Source of the DNA: Asterias rubens
Taxonomy: Eukaryota > Echinodermata > Asteroidea > Forcipulatida > Asteriidae
Assembly: GCF_902459465.1 (NCBI RefSeq)
Contig: NC_047070.1
Span: 14,207,656 to 14,271,655, forward strand
Direction: 5' to 3'
Length of the DNA stretch: 64,000 bases
The position numbers were made by a program, and so were the translations under genes. Below the pieces are notes generated by a model. It made no database searches. It was given only the letters and a program-made list of their open reading frames with translations, and had not been told where the DNA came from. Shown piece after piece: positions 11,540 through 25,400 of this stretch (position 1 is the stretch's first letter; every line of letters starts with the position of its first letter).

Positions 11540-11807
11540 CATTTTTGCTAGGTAACCTTTTTCTGTAAGCAGTACTTTTCTGTGCTTAGCAAGATGTTTT
11601 GCTTACAGGCTTTATGAAATTGAGCCCTTTATCTCTAAATGTTTGTGTGATACAGACATCAGCCACCTTCAGTAATTTGTGTTGAGATATAGGCAAATAG
11701 TAAAGGCTCTTTAGCACCAACAAAGACTAACAAGGGATTCGAAACATGATTGGAATTTTATAATAAATAATAACACAGCACTTGATCTGTGTGACATTAG
11801 ATGCACT

Positions 11808-12105
11808 TTTAAAGACACTGGACACTATTGGTAATTGTCAAAGACCAGTCTTCTCACTTGGTGTATCTCAACATATGCATAAAATAACAAACCTGTGGAA
11901 ATTTGAGCTCAATTGGTCGTTGAAGTTGCGTGATAATAGTGAAAGAAAAAAACACCCTTGTCACACAAAGTTTTGTGCGTTTAAATGGTTGATTTGGAGA
12001 CCTCAAATTCTAAACCCAAGGTCTCAAAATCAAATTTGTGGAAAATTACTTCTTACCCCTGAGTTTATTTGAAAGATGGTCCCTTTACAATGTTTTCAGT
12101 AAAGA
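11808..12105 (-). mobile_element. A-type TIR element, truncated
   Basis: TIR GACACTGGACACTATTGGTA and body (CAGTCTTCTCACTTGGTGTA, TAACAAACCTGTGGAAATTT) present; the opposite TIR is missing. Confidence 0.75.
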
Positions 12106-12115
12106 GCTAATTGTG

Positions 12116-12900
12116 GAAACTTATTAATTAATTTATTAATTTGTTTAGGATGGCAAAGGTAGATCTCAAAAAACAATTAAAAATTCACCGTTTTTCAAAC
12201 ATGCCAAGTAAAACGAAAGAGTTTAGGAAACACAATTTATTTGATGTGTAACAATAGTGCTTACAACACATCACAAATTCACTGTGAATAATGAACAAGA
12301 ATTGAGTCAGTTCTCTTTCCATGTTCTTATTTACATTTTATTATTTCAACAAAAGATAATAATCTCCAAATGGTTATTGTCATCCATGATCAGGTTTTGT
12401 TCAGAAACTTGACTGATGTTTGAATGGATTCCCCAATAAAGAATTATCAAAGAGGGCAACCTGTGTTGATCAATTAGATTTGATAATTCATACCTTTTGT
12501 TTAAGTTTCCACCATGTCCTTTTTTTAGTGGTTAAATAATTGATTGGAGCTCACACTGCTCATGTCCTATCCACATGTTAAGATAATAAAATGAATGGTA
12601 CACAAGTTGTTAAAGAGAATAGTATTATAGTTTCAATCCCTGAAGGTGCAAGGTTTTATATCTTAGCCAAATTTGACTAATTTTACTAGATTTCCGCGTT
12701 TGACTGTCACAGAGATAAAGTGCACTTTACAAATGCTGTGTAATTATTATTATAATTATTATTTCAAATTGTTTTCTTTGTTCTATGGTCCTTCCTTATT
12801 TGTGAAAAAAATAGGTCATACTTTGTGATAACACATGCGCATAAAAGTAAATTCTAGAAAGAACAAAACATTGACTTGGTATTAAATTCACAATTTAAAA
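12116..12900. other. Intergenic AT-rich DNA
   Basis: No gene, TIR element or SINE seen; mostly AT-rich with a TTATTATTATAATTATTATT stretch near 12745. Confidence 0.5.
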
Positions 12901-12907
12901 AGTTCAC

Positions 12908-12913
12908 TTTATT
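12908..12913 (-). terminator. Polyadenylation signal of the coiled-coil gene
   Basis: AATAAA on the minus strand about 340 bases after the stop codon at 13253; the nearest good hexamer downstream. Confidence 0.5.
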
Positions 12914-13252
12914 GATGACAATGATTACTGCAATAAACCAACAGTCCAAACAATCATTTAATCTGCTGAATATGTTTGGGGTTATATACTCTAAGTGGAG
13001 TGATAAAATACATGAAATGTCCCTAAATCAATGTGATCCCTCCGGGTGATTATTCAGTCAAAATGTTGTAACTTTTTTGGAAATGACATTGATGCACACT
13101 TAATCACAATATCACAATATTTATATGGAGTTCATTAAGTATCTTTAAACAAAAAAATTGTGCCTTTTGGTGTCTTTTGGTTTTGTAACAAAATATGTAC
13201 CCATGATTTTGGCTAAGCACATTTAGAAATCCTCTGAGGTTCCAGATAATTT

Positions 13253-13478
13253 TTAACACCTTCTGTGTTGCTGGTAGGAGCCGCACTCTTGTCTAGTATC
13301 GGGTGCAATGCCCTCGGTGTTCAGGTATGTCCAGTCGCTCTGCTGAGAGTAACACGGCGCTTGGCGTTGGAACTGATGACGTTTTTGATGCAATGGACTC
13401 TGAGATGACGAGTTAAACTCTGGAAACTGAACAGGCTGAGCCCCGCTTTGTTGGCCACTTGTCGTTGGCTTGGTGAAA
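13253..13478 (-). CDS. Coiled-coil gene last exon (stop)
   Basis: Acceptor CATAATAG|TTTC; stop TAA at 13253-13255. Gln/Ser-rich tail ending ECGSYQQHRRC. The 3' UTR continues to a polyadenylation signal near 12.91 kb. Confidence 0.8.
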
Positions 13479-16400
13479 CTATTATGATATATAAATAATA
13501 TATATTTTTCTGTTAGAAAAAGCAAATTGTGGTATTGTTCGAACATTATTACCCATGGTCACTGGGCCTTAATTCATTCCCTCAACCATCTGTGGAGTAT
13601 ACAGCCTGTGCAACACCTATGCGCTACTCAGCTATATCAATCACAAGAACCATATCTGCCCCCACAGGTACCCATTTACCCCTGGGTGTAGAGAAGCAAT
13701 TAAAGTTAAGTGTCTTGCTCAGGGACACAAGTGTCACGACCAGGATTGTAACCCACACTCTGCTGATCTGCACACCAGCTAGAGTTCGCAGGTGGTCTTA
13801 TCGTTCGGCCACAACACCCTATCTTGGGTGTGCAATTGTGTATAGTGTGGTTTAAATCAAGTAGTATTCACACCGTTGTCACTAATTTCCATGGTAATGA
13901 CCAAAGCACTTACCTGGGTTCATCTTGAAGACCAGCAGCCAGTTCAGTATTGATATCTCTTATATGCTGTAACTCACTCTGTTGCTGCCGTCTGTAAAAA
14001 GGAATGTTTTCTAGGTCACTACGCTTCAAGTTTCAATTGATGTGGAAAAATTTCTCATAGAATGTGTGAGTCTTGCAGGTATATAAATATTTGAAGTAGC
14101 CGCCACAAGCAACGTGTAATAAATTGCCATAAAATAGCGATCACAAATGGCCGCAAGATTTGATCTACTTCAATTCACTTCAAAGAAGTATATAGTCCTG
14201 TCCAAAAATAACTCTTGCTCGTTGTGAAGGCAAACTTACATTTTGTTATTGAGGGCAGCAGACAGCTTCTTGGTACTCTTTTGTAGACTTCCCTGCCACT
14301 GGGACAACTGGGAATTCACTTGATCAGACTGGACATTAAAAAAGTCAGAAACATCAGAAAAATACAAATAGAATCTACCTTCATATCAAGGCCTACTTTT
14401 AATCAAGTAAATTTGTATTGGCACTAATTTTAAAGACCTGCTTGAACGAAAATGTCAAGTCGTGAACTTTGCTGAATTCCACATAAAAGGTTTTCGATGA
14501 ATAAGGAAATTGAGTCATATGATTATAAATAGGTTTAAATTGTGTAAAAAAAACCATCATTTTGTATGCCCTTGTCCAGAGCTTTTCTGCGAGATTTGCG
14601 AAAAGCCCCGTTACGTAATCACTCTCAAAACGTCATAAGTAGATAAAGCCGCTTTGTTGCAGCGTGGATGTATAACAAAGCAAACGCCCACAAATGACGT
14701 CAGCGGCATTGTCCTTACGGCAGAAGTGTTTTTAGTTTTTCAAAAAACCTTTAGGTAGGGGCCTGATTTTTTAATCGATAATTACGAAAAGTTCAGAAGT
14801 GTACACATATCAAAATTACATTAAAATGGTGAACAAGTGCATTATAAACAAGTAAAAATACCATTTCTGTTGAAAACATTCCGCTCAGGTAGCTGTTTAA
14901 GTGTGATTACCAAACATATCCAGCAGTGGACACTATTAGTAATTACTCAAAATAAAATATAATGTTAGCATAAAAACTTACTTGAATGAATAATGGAGAG
15001 CTGTTGATAGTTTAAAACATTGTGAGAAACGGCTCCCACTGTTTGAGAAAGAAGAATTTTTCCATGAATTTGATTTCGAGACCTCAGAATTAGATTTTGA
15101 GGTCTCGAAATCAAGCATCTGAAAGCACACAACTTCATGTGACAAGGGTGTTTTTTCTTTCATTATTCTCTTGCAACTTCATCGACCAATTGAGCTCAAA
15201 TTTGCACAGGTTTGTTATTTTATGCATATGTTGAGATACACCAAGTGAGAAGACTGGTCTTTGACAATTACCAATAGTGTCCAGGTCTTTAAGAAACTGG
15301 AGTAAATGAATCTTACTTATACTTCCACCATGCAAAGTTTCCAATCCACTTACCCTAGTCTTCCTCTCAGACTCCAGTTCTTCCCTGAGTCTCTCCAGGT
15401 CTTGGCAGGTCATCTCTTTGGCAAGTTTCTCCTTCTCCAGTTGGGAGCTCAGGTCCTTGTAGCTGGTCTGAAGCTGTTTGGTGGTGGAGGACAGGGATTG
15501 GTTGGTGTGAGACAAGGTCTTCAGATGAAGCTGGGATTTCTCCAGACAGGCCTTGGTCTAATGTAGAGAGGAGAACTTTAAAACGATGCTTACAGTATAT
15601 GTGCCAAGAAACAACAATCAATCACAAAAATGTGTAAGGTATCAATGCAACGATCATTACTCATGCACGCACGTTTTTGATAACTGAATCAATGCGCTTT
15701 ATGTTAGTTCAAACGGACATTGGGCCAATATTCCTTTAATATTTCTCAGCTCCCTGGGGAGTGTACAGCCGGAGCTACCATGGGCTCCGAAGGCTTTCTA
15801 TACACAATATCAACCTCTACCCTCGCAGGTACCCATTTAAACCCCTTGGTTAAGAGAAGCGATTGTTGTAAAGTATCTTGCTCAAGGATACAAGTGTCAC
15901 AACCGGGATTCGAACCCACATTATGATGTCTTAACCACCAGAACTTGAACCTCAGCTCTAAACATCTCAGCCATTGCATTGTTGTCTTAATTAGAACTTT
16001 ACACTCGGCACTCGGTAAACATTTGAGTACATCAATTGCTGATCGAAATTGATTTCAATGCTCTTAACCACTTGGCCACAACACAACTGGGTTTTAAACC
16101 CACACTCCGATGACTTAATCACCAGGGCCCAATTTCATAGCGCTGCTTAACGGTTAGCAAATTTGCGTGCTTACTGTAGCAAAAAAATTTGCTTAAGCCT
16201 TAGCGTATTTCACAGGTTAGCAGAAAAATTGGGCGGCCATATTGCGTGGTAACCGTGTATTTGCATTGTGACGTCATTTATTTTTTCGTGCGGTAAGCAC
16301 CGGAAGGTTAGCATGCCTTTTTGTTTGCTTACTGTTAGCAGTGCTATGAAATAGAAAAATCTGCCGCTACGCAGCGCTATGAAATTAGTCCCTGAACTTT

Positions 16401-19400
16401 AACTCGATGCTCTTGACCACTCGGCCCTGACACCCTACTATTGGCATGTACCTCATTCAAGTGTTCCGTCAGTTGCTCTCTCTGTTGTCTCCATTTGAGA
16501 TTCTCAGTCTCCAGTCTCTGAGCAGATTGCTGGAGTTGCTGTTGTAGTTCAGCTTGACTCTGATGAGACGCCTCCAGTGCCTGGTGGAGATGGCGCATCT
16601 CATCTGCTTGGGTGTGGTTCTCTTCTTGTAGGTCGTTCAGGGAGATGGCCATGTGGTGGATGTCGTTGGATTGAGAGATGAGCTTGGAATCAAGCTGAGA
16701 GCGGTAACTGTCGAGAGGAGGTTGGAAGGAAGGGCGAAAAAGAAGAAATGTAACGTTCCGTCGTTGTTCCTCTTGTCTGTCTTGTCCTTTTTACAATACA
16801 AAATCACTATGGCAACACAAACAATTTTTCTTGCAATGAATTTTATTGCTTTGTGAAATTGGTCTAGGTACCTTCTCTCATCTTTCAGCTCTGTCATAAA
16901 TTCCTCGCGAAGCTTCACTATCTCTCCGTCTTTCATCTTGGATTCTTCCTTCATGGTCTCCAGCATCGTCCCGGCATATCTGAGGCTCTCCTGCAGGTCC
17001 AAGTTCTGTCTCTCTGCTCCAGCGAGTTGGGTCTGAAGGTGGTGGATCTTCTCTTTGAATGTGAAGGAGATGGTGTCTAGTTCTTGCTGCACCTGCTCTG
17101 TATCAAGTCCTCGATCGGCAAGCTGGGCTTCCATGTGGTCTAAATCTAATGAGAGGAATAATGAACAGTTTAAACTTAAAATAAACAGCATGTAAAACAA
17201 TAGAGTATGTGAAGGAGTGGTGTTATTACTCTTGAATTGTAACATGGTTAAAAAAAATACACAATAATGATTTTCCAATGTTGAGGCATAGAGGTCACAA
17301 TGAATGGACAATGTTGGCACAAAGAAGGCTCGGTGATCGTACGATGACAGCACAAAGATGGCACATGGATCGTATGATGACGGCAAAAAAAAGGCACGAT
17401 GACGGCACAACGATGGGACGTTTCGAACAATGAGTATGACAGCACAAAGATTGCCAGTGCTCATACAATGACAGCACAAAGATGGCGAGAAGATTGTGGT
17501 TGATGGCACAAAGATGGCACAATGTCGGCACAATGTCGACACCGTGGCTCGGTAATTAAACGATGACAGCACAAAGATTGCCAGATGATTGTACGATGAC
17601 AGCATAAAGATGGCATGAGGATCATACAATGATGGCACAAAGAGTGCATGAGGATCGAACGATGACGGCACAAAGAAGGTATGATGACGGCACAAACATG
17701 GCAAGATTCGAACGATGACAGCACAAAGATTGACAGATGATCCTGCAATGACAGCACATAAATGGTGAGTAGACCATACGATGATGGCACACAGATGGTA
17801 TGAAGATCATTCAGAGACAGCACAAAGAGGGCATACAGATTGCAAGAAGATCATCTGATGATGGCACTAAGATGGCACAAAGATGGCCTATGATCATACA
17901 GTGATGGCACAAAGAACCATATGATCATACAATGACAGCACAAAGTTGGCAGGAAGATCCTCTGATGACGGCACGAAGAGGACACAACGCCAACACATAG
18001 ACAGTAGATGATCAACGATTATTAAACAAAGAAAGCATGATGATCAACGATTATTAAACAAAGAAAGCATGATGATTGTATGATGACGGCACATACAAGG
18101 CACGATGATTGAAAGGCGACAGCACAAAGATTGCAAGATGAGCATACAGTGACAGCAAAAACGTATAGCACAAAGATGTCACGATATGACTAGGCTTATG
18201 TCATGGCACATACATAGCTAAAATATGGCATGATGAGAGCACAATGACAAAAAATCAGCATGAAGCACAAAGATGGCACAATGTCAACATATTGAGTAGT
18301 CAAGGGAGCAATGCCAAGCTTGGCACTGCTTTAAAGGCAGTGGACACTATTGGTAATTACTCAAAATAATTATTGGCATAAAACCTTTCTTGGTGACGAG
18401 TAATGGGGAGAGGTTGATGGTGTAAAACATTGTGAGAAACGGCTCCCTCTGGAAGTGCCATAGTTTTCGCGTAAGAAGTAATTTTCCACGAATTTGATTT
18501 TGAGACCTCAGATATAGAACTTGAGGTCTCGAAATCAACCATCTTAACGACACAACTTCGTGTGACAAGGGTTATTTTTCTTTTGTTATTATCTCGCAAC
18601 TTCGATGACCGATTGAGCTCAAATTTTCACAGGTTTGTTATTTCATGCATATGTTAAGATACACCAACAGTGAAGGCTAGTCTTTGACAATTACCAATAG
18701 TGTCCACTGCCTTTAAATAACTTATTAAGACACCCTGTCCACATTCAATTTAAAACCCCTGTACTACCATGGCTCTGTGTAGATTTTGTTTACTAGATCC
18801 CATGCCATTGCTTTAAAACTTGAAGGAAACAAAGTTGTGCCCTTTTTGCATGTCGCCTTGTATGCATACATGCAACACTTGCACAGTTTATTTGCTGAAC
18901 GCATCTTCAACTCATTGTACAAACCTTTTTGCTTCTTGTCCAGCTTTTGTTTGTACTCCCTAACAACCTTTTGCTGTTCTTGATCGTGGGCCATAAGACC
19001 TTGATATTCCTTGGTGAGGGTGGTCAGTTGAGACAGAAGATGCGCTTCTAGCTGAACAGCAGCAAGACGTTGCTCCTGCAAAGTCAATATAAAATATATC
19101 AGGAATAAAAAGTGTCTGGATAAATAAATGTTTTTTTTTTAAAGAAGAACTTAATAGCGCTTGACACTATTGGTAATTACTCAAAATAATTGTTGGCACG
19201 AAAAACTTACTTGGTAACAAGCAATGGATAGCTGTTGATAGTATGAAACATTTTGAGAAACGGCTCCCTCTGAAGTAAAGTAGTCTTTGAGAAAGAGGTA
19301 ATTTCTTCTCAGATGAAACCGTTAATTATGCAGCCGAAAGCACACAAAGTGATTGCAACATGGCCGGTTTTCTTTCATTATTCTCTTGCAAATTTGATGA

Positions 19401-22400
19401 CCAGTTGAGTTCAAATTTTCACAGGTTTGTTATTTTATGCATATATTGGGATACACCAAGTGAGAATACTGGTCTTTGACAATTACCAAACGTGTCCAGT
19501 GTCTTTAAACCCCCAAAATATTGATCAAGTATCTTTCCTACCTTCATCTGTGCCGACATTTGCTCTTTCTCCTTCGATAGGTCCATCGTCTTCTCCAACG
19601 ACTCCCTCCTGAGTCTCCTAGCAGATCCACACTCATCTACGCTGGGGATCCCACCCCCCAGAGCGCCCCCGGGGGACATGTAGGCCACCGAGCGGTTACA
19701 TTGGAAGCTGCTTGGGGGTCGGCTGTCTTCACAAGAAGATGAGGAGGATTTGCTGTCAGGGCTTGATGTTATGAGATCAGCTAAGATGGGTCCAGGGCTT
19801 TCAAGATGCTGTTGATGTGTAACTGCATTTGCCATTGCTGCAATCATAAGAATACACTTGTCAGATATAATAATATTTAATAAGAATAAAGTGGAAGGCT
19901 AGTCATCTTTACTCGCAGCTGAGAACCTTAAAGGAACATTACAGAATTGGTTTTTACTAACAGAACAGTTTCTGGCAGTGTAAGCACCTCATGCAATCCA
20001 CAATATATACATCAACTGACAAACCTGTAAAAGGTTGAGATCGATCGACGATCTGGGTCACCAGAAAATAGTGAAAAATCAATGACTGATTTTGCATGAC
20101 AACGATTTAAAAAAACAAAAAAACTTTCACTGATCGATAAACTCCAAATGGTAAAATAAGTTTTATTTATTTCTCATTAAATATAAATTTTTAAGAGGGC
20201 ATTTGTGAATGAGACTAAAAGAGAAGTGACTCAGTCTTTGAAGGGCCATTTATAACCCTTACAGGGTTGTGACATTTGTTGCCATTCTTTTATTCGAAAA
20301 TTAATGTACTTCTCCAACTTCAATTTTCAAACACATCTGTGGCGTGTCATGATGGCCTAGCGGTTTAGAGCACTGGATTCAAACTCTGACGTTTCTGATC
20401 AGCAGAGTGTGGGTTCAAAAGTCTTGACACTTGTGTCCTTAATCAAGACACTTAACCATGATGCTTTGTCATTCGGATGGGACGTTAAGTCGTTGGTCCG
20501 AGGGGTTGTAAAAGAAGGGTACCCCAGTGTTCCTGGTATGATTGGCAGCAAATTGCGCCAGAGCACCTTGTAAACCATTACATGGTGCTAAGGATAAGGT
20601 CTCATGATTCAAACGTAGTCCCACATACCTTGCAGAAAATGCTGTTTGTTACAGTGCTAGGAGCATCACTGAGAGACTGATATGCGCGCTTTATAAGAAG
20701 CCCTTAAATTATCATTCATAAATACCTCAAACAGTTTCGCTATTCCTATTGGTGGAGAGCGCGTCACATGGGTGTGTATAAACCTTGACCGGTATATGAC
20801 CGGTAAAAAGTGTTAATTCATGGGCGTGACACGCGACCTTGCACCTGTTCTTATAAGACAGTTTCTTCATTCTTATTGGACGAGAGCAATGGCTGAAACA
20901 GTTGTGCCACGTCGCGCGATACGCGCGACGCGCACAGCATTCCTTTAAAAGGAGTTGTTTACCTGAGGGCGGCGGAGGGCTTTACCATTTCATAGCTGGC
21001 GGGGTGTTGTGTTGAAAGAAATTATTTAACAATTATAATTTTTGCATTTATTTTTTACATTTTGACCAAAAAGTAATGATGTTTTTGAATGAATTTATGA
21101 ATGGGAAATCAAAGTGTGTTGAATCGGTTTTCAACTAGTGGTTTAAACCCGCCGAGGCCTGGTTCTTGATAATTTACCTCAACTTCGTCTCGGTAAAATT
21201 ATCAAGAACCAAGCCTCGTTGGGATTAAACCACTAGTTGAAAACCTCTTCACCACACATTGATTCCCTTATTAAAATGCTGAAATGCAACAGTATGAGAT
21301 TAATACCTTCATGTTTAGCGATGGCATCGTCTATTTGCTTGACTCTTTGCTGAAGCTCAATCTTCAAGTGCTCCAAGTTATCATTTCCCCTGCTGAAACA
21401 TAAGCCAACAAAATAAGCACCTCAGTGCTGGTTGCTTTGCTAACGCTTTTATTGAAAGGACCTCTAATTATAACTTTCAAGATCAAAATATAAGCAGGTA
21501 AAAATTACTTGATGGCTTCAGTATAAAAAGGCTTGCGGTGACACCATATAAAATCTCTATTGTGAGTATATAAGCTTGGGCGATATCGATTTATTTTATT
21601 CACCGACAATATATCGCGATATTCGATAAATTTGACATCATCAGTCTTCAAACTCCCAGTGAAAGTTGTAGAAGAGACAGTCATAGCATACGAGAGGTGT
21701 TCTAATGACCTATTCCTCTGGTTTTACTCCAAACCTTATGGGGGGCAAGGTGTATCAAGGAAATACAACGCGATATTGCGATACTTAATCGATATCGCGA
21801 AATATTGCAAAATATCGCGATATATTGCGAGATATCGATATTGCGATTAAAACCAAATCGATCCGATATCAACATCGTTTCCAAATTAGTATCGCGATAT
21901 TTGATTATATCATGGTATCGCCCAAGCTTACTCATAGCGGTTTATCTGTCGGTTTCTGCTCACTTTTGATCAGTGTGCTCTAAGGAGTCGGCCAGAGCAC
22001 ATTGAAATGACAAGCAAAAGCTGGCTCTTTTACGAGCCACCACTCTTAATGTTTTACATAATATATTACACCAAAATTTGTGTTTCATAGTGAGCGAATA
22101 CTCATATTTTTACACAAGGAAAAAATACTGGTGCTGATATGTAGCCTTTCCTTTGAAAAGTCAGGGTTTAAGCGTGACAATGATATTTTCAAAGGAAAAC
22201 TACTACTTTCTGGGAATTATGACCATTAGTGGCTTATTTGAACAACTTTTACTTTCTGGGAATTATGACCCTTAGTGGCTTATTTGAACAACTTTTGTCT
22301 ATGCATCTTTCAGTCTAATTATACCTATGTGGAGGTAGATCCAACTGTAGATTCTGGGCCTCTAGCTTGTCTTCAATCACAACCTAAACCAAGTAAAATA

Positions 22401-25400
22401 ATGGGACAGTCAGTTGGAAATCATAATGTTACTTTTACAAAAAATTTCAATTAAAAAAAAGAATTATGGAATGAACACCCATAATTTTAGAGTAGCTTTA
22501 GCAGTGAACTTACATAGTTGGTTCTCCATTTAATTATTAGTTTAATACAACACATGTACTGTACACAAACGAGTTTTGCTTTTTGGGGGACACGTGTTCT
22601 TGTAGATTAATTCAGCAGAATTGATCCACAAATGTTATAGTGTAGCAGACTTCAATTTAACACATGGCACCCACAGCAGCTGCCGTGGTGCCCTACATGT
22701 ATGTGGTATGTGGTACAAAAATACATTTTCTCATAGATGTGCCCCCACCAAAAGAAAACTGCAGAGCCCCTGCAAGGACGAAGTTCAAGGTTTATTTAGT
22801 TATGAAACTTGTCCGGGCACCTCTTTGCTCCTCGGTGGATAAGCACCTCTAAGAAATTGGACCAAGATGGAAGCAACAAATTTGTACTTCCCTGGGCTAC
22901 TAAAAATAAAATAAAATAAAATAAATACCTTACCTTCTGATGCTGTTGTGGTTTCTTGAGTAGATCCTGCGCATCGTGTCTGCTCCAGTATAAATAACTA
23001 ATAGCAGCCTCTAGAGGGCTGGCATCCATCGTGACCTCTGAACCCTGGTGATGACCTCCATTGTCCTTCTGAAGCATCTTTAAGATGAAAGCCAATTCCT
23101 TCCTCCTCTGAAGTTGGGAAACCAATAAACCATTTAAACATTTTGTTTTATACTTATATTGAGTTTTAAAGTATCACAATACCACTTTGTTGAATGCCGC
23201 TGAAATTTTTAAAGGGACGTCACATTGCCTTTGAATTGGGCACTTTGGGCTTTAAAAAGGATTGTAGTAAAATGAGTATGGTTGTAGAAAGATGTTTTAA
23301 AGTAGAAGATAAGGATTAAAACAAAAATCCTTTAAAAATTGTGTGATTTTATTTTACATCATATAGTCCGCCATTTTGTATTTTAAAAGGTTAAGTGTCT
23401 TGCTCAGGACAATCAACCATGACCGGCAATGAAACCCACACTCTGAAATAAAACCCCAGAACTTGAGTCCACTTCACTTGCAACACTCCAGATATTTCAA
23501 TTTTTCAAATTTTCAATTTTGATTTTGCAAGAAATCAATTTGATCAGTAGCTCATTGACAGAAGCTGTCAGGTTGGCATAGGTGGTGTCCCCTCGCCTTC
23601 CACCTCTAGGACCCCGGTCAAATCCCACCGAGGGCACTATTTGGATTGGGTTTGAGTCGCTACCTGACGATCTTGGTTTCCCTAGAACAGTTTTATTTTT
23701 ATTTATTTATTTATTTCTTCTTTACCCTGGGGAAACCTCTCAGTGAAACACTGTTTTTCAGAGGTGCCCAGCAACTACATACACATTAGAATTAAAAAAT
23801 TGTTTTAATATAAAAATATGTATATAAAAATATTAATTCTCTGGGGTTTTCCTCCCATATATACAATTGAAACTTCCTTCTTGTCACTCTCCATGATTTT
23901 TTGTGGGGCTAGTAGTGATCTGATGAGGTCACTTTTCTGAGAGTCCTTGCCTAATTCATAACCAAAAATATTTAATGAAATGAAATACATGAATTGCTGA
24001 CTCACCATAGAATCTTCTTCTAGTGGTTCATCCACCTTGTACGGCTTTCCTAAATCTTTATCGCTGCTGAGATCCGTCTCCAGTCCAGCAAGTTTGGCCT
24101 GGAGGCTGCTACCATAGACAGAGGAAGTGGCCATCATGCTACCAATGCTGTCTCCCTTAGTGTCTTGGTACCCTCCCTTCTTGGTGTTGTCTAAGAAGTG
24201 GACTTGCTGCGGGGTAGGGGAGGGGGAAGCCTGATACCTTGATGAATGTCGAGCTCTCTGCATTCGTCGGACGAATTCATCCTGGCTGCTGTCAGATGAT
24301 GAACTCTTCGTCGTCTGGTCGCCATTTTGCCGGAAAGTTATCCCACTACTCGATCCCGAGTCTGTTTTACTTTTGAGTAATCCGGTGTACTCATTTAGAG
24401 CGCTGTCAAAACTGGAAATGCCGGATTCTATCTTCGGGTCCACTGATATCTCGCTGGCATTGAAAGCTTGGGGTAGATGCTCGAGGGGTCCTGGAGCACT
24501 GGCAGCTCTTCTTCTGATCTCCTGGTGTCCAGGGACCCTCTCAGCTGCGAAGGAGAGTGATCCCAAGACTGCCAGGCGGAGTGTCTCATCAATGGAGACT
24601 CCAGGCAAAGCGCCACTCTGCTGGCTGAGTATTCTGCATCTCTCCCGCACAGCCTTCAGGGGTATGTCTGATTTGGACCTCAGAACCTCTTCCACAAGGT
24701 GCAGAAGCATCGGAGGGGTGCTCAAATGGTTAACAACGCCAGGATCTCTTGCGGCGTCAGCGCGCATCTTCTTCTTAGGTGGCGTGTCAAACTCCACAGA
24801 GTGCGTAGGTTTTATATTTCCGGAGGGCAACTGGTCGTCGGTGAGGACGGCAGGAAGCACAGTTTCCCCATCATCGACGTGATCTTCGTACTCTTTTAGG
24901 AGCTCAATACTGGATCCAGACAGTTCCACATTTTTCTTGGAATCATCTAGAATTGGTTCCGAGGGTCTGGTTCCCTGACTGCTGCTATCATCTTGAGTTG
25001 GTTGTTGATGAGTTACAGGAGAGGCACTTGTCTTAATCTCCTTCAACACATCTGGCTGAGATGGCAAAGACACGTCTGTAATAGCGAAACAAAATGGCTT
25101 TCAAAACAGGACTTCTTGTGCAAGTACAAATATTTTTTACAGATTTTAAGAATATAGGCTGGAATGACACACCTCTTGGTGACAGTTCAGGCACTTTTGT
25201 CTGTCCTGGCAAACCTGGATTGTAGATGCCTTACTTTTAAATTCTCATGTCTACTTTTGTGCTTTTCCAGTCAAACTCATTGGAAAAACATGGCAAACAA
25301 ATAATTGCACCACAATTATTGCTTCACACCAAAATTCGCTTTACATTCGCATTCGTAGGAAGTATAAACTTGGCTTTCAACTAGTTAAAAAAAAGATTGT

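Larger units (their letters stand above)
11319..11628. mobile_element. C-type TIR element with two hairpin insertions
   Basis: Ends GGGCTCAATTTCATAAAG and CTTTATGAAATTGAGCCC, with GCTTAG-rich subterminal repeats. It has been split by two small hairpins (11406-11465, 11502-11539). Confidence 0.82.

Noticed and set aside
16637..17704. A 355-residue minus-strand open frame as one protein
   Set aside because: It joins intronic minisatellite, coding exon 12 and the following intron. Clear splice sites at 17145 and 16872 bound the real exon.
24373..24882. Plus-strand 169-residue frame
   Set aside because: Antisense shadow of exon 6 of the coiled-coil gene.
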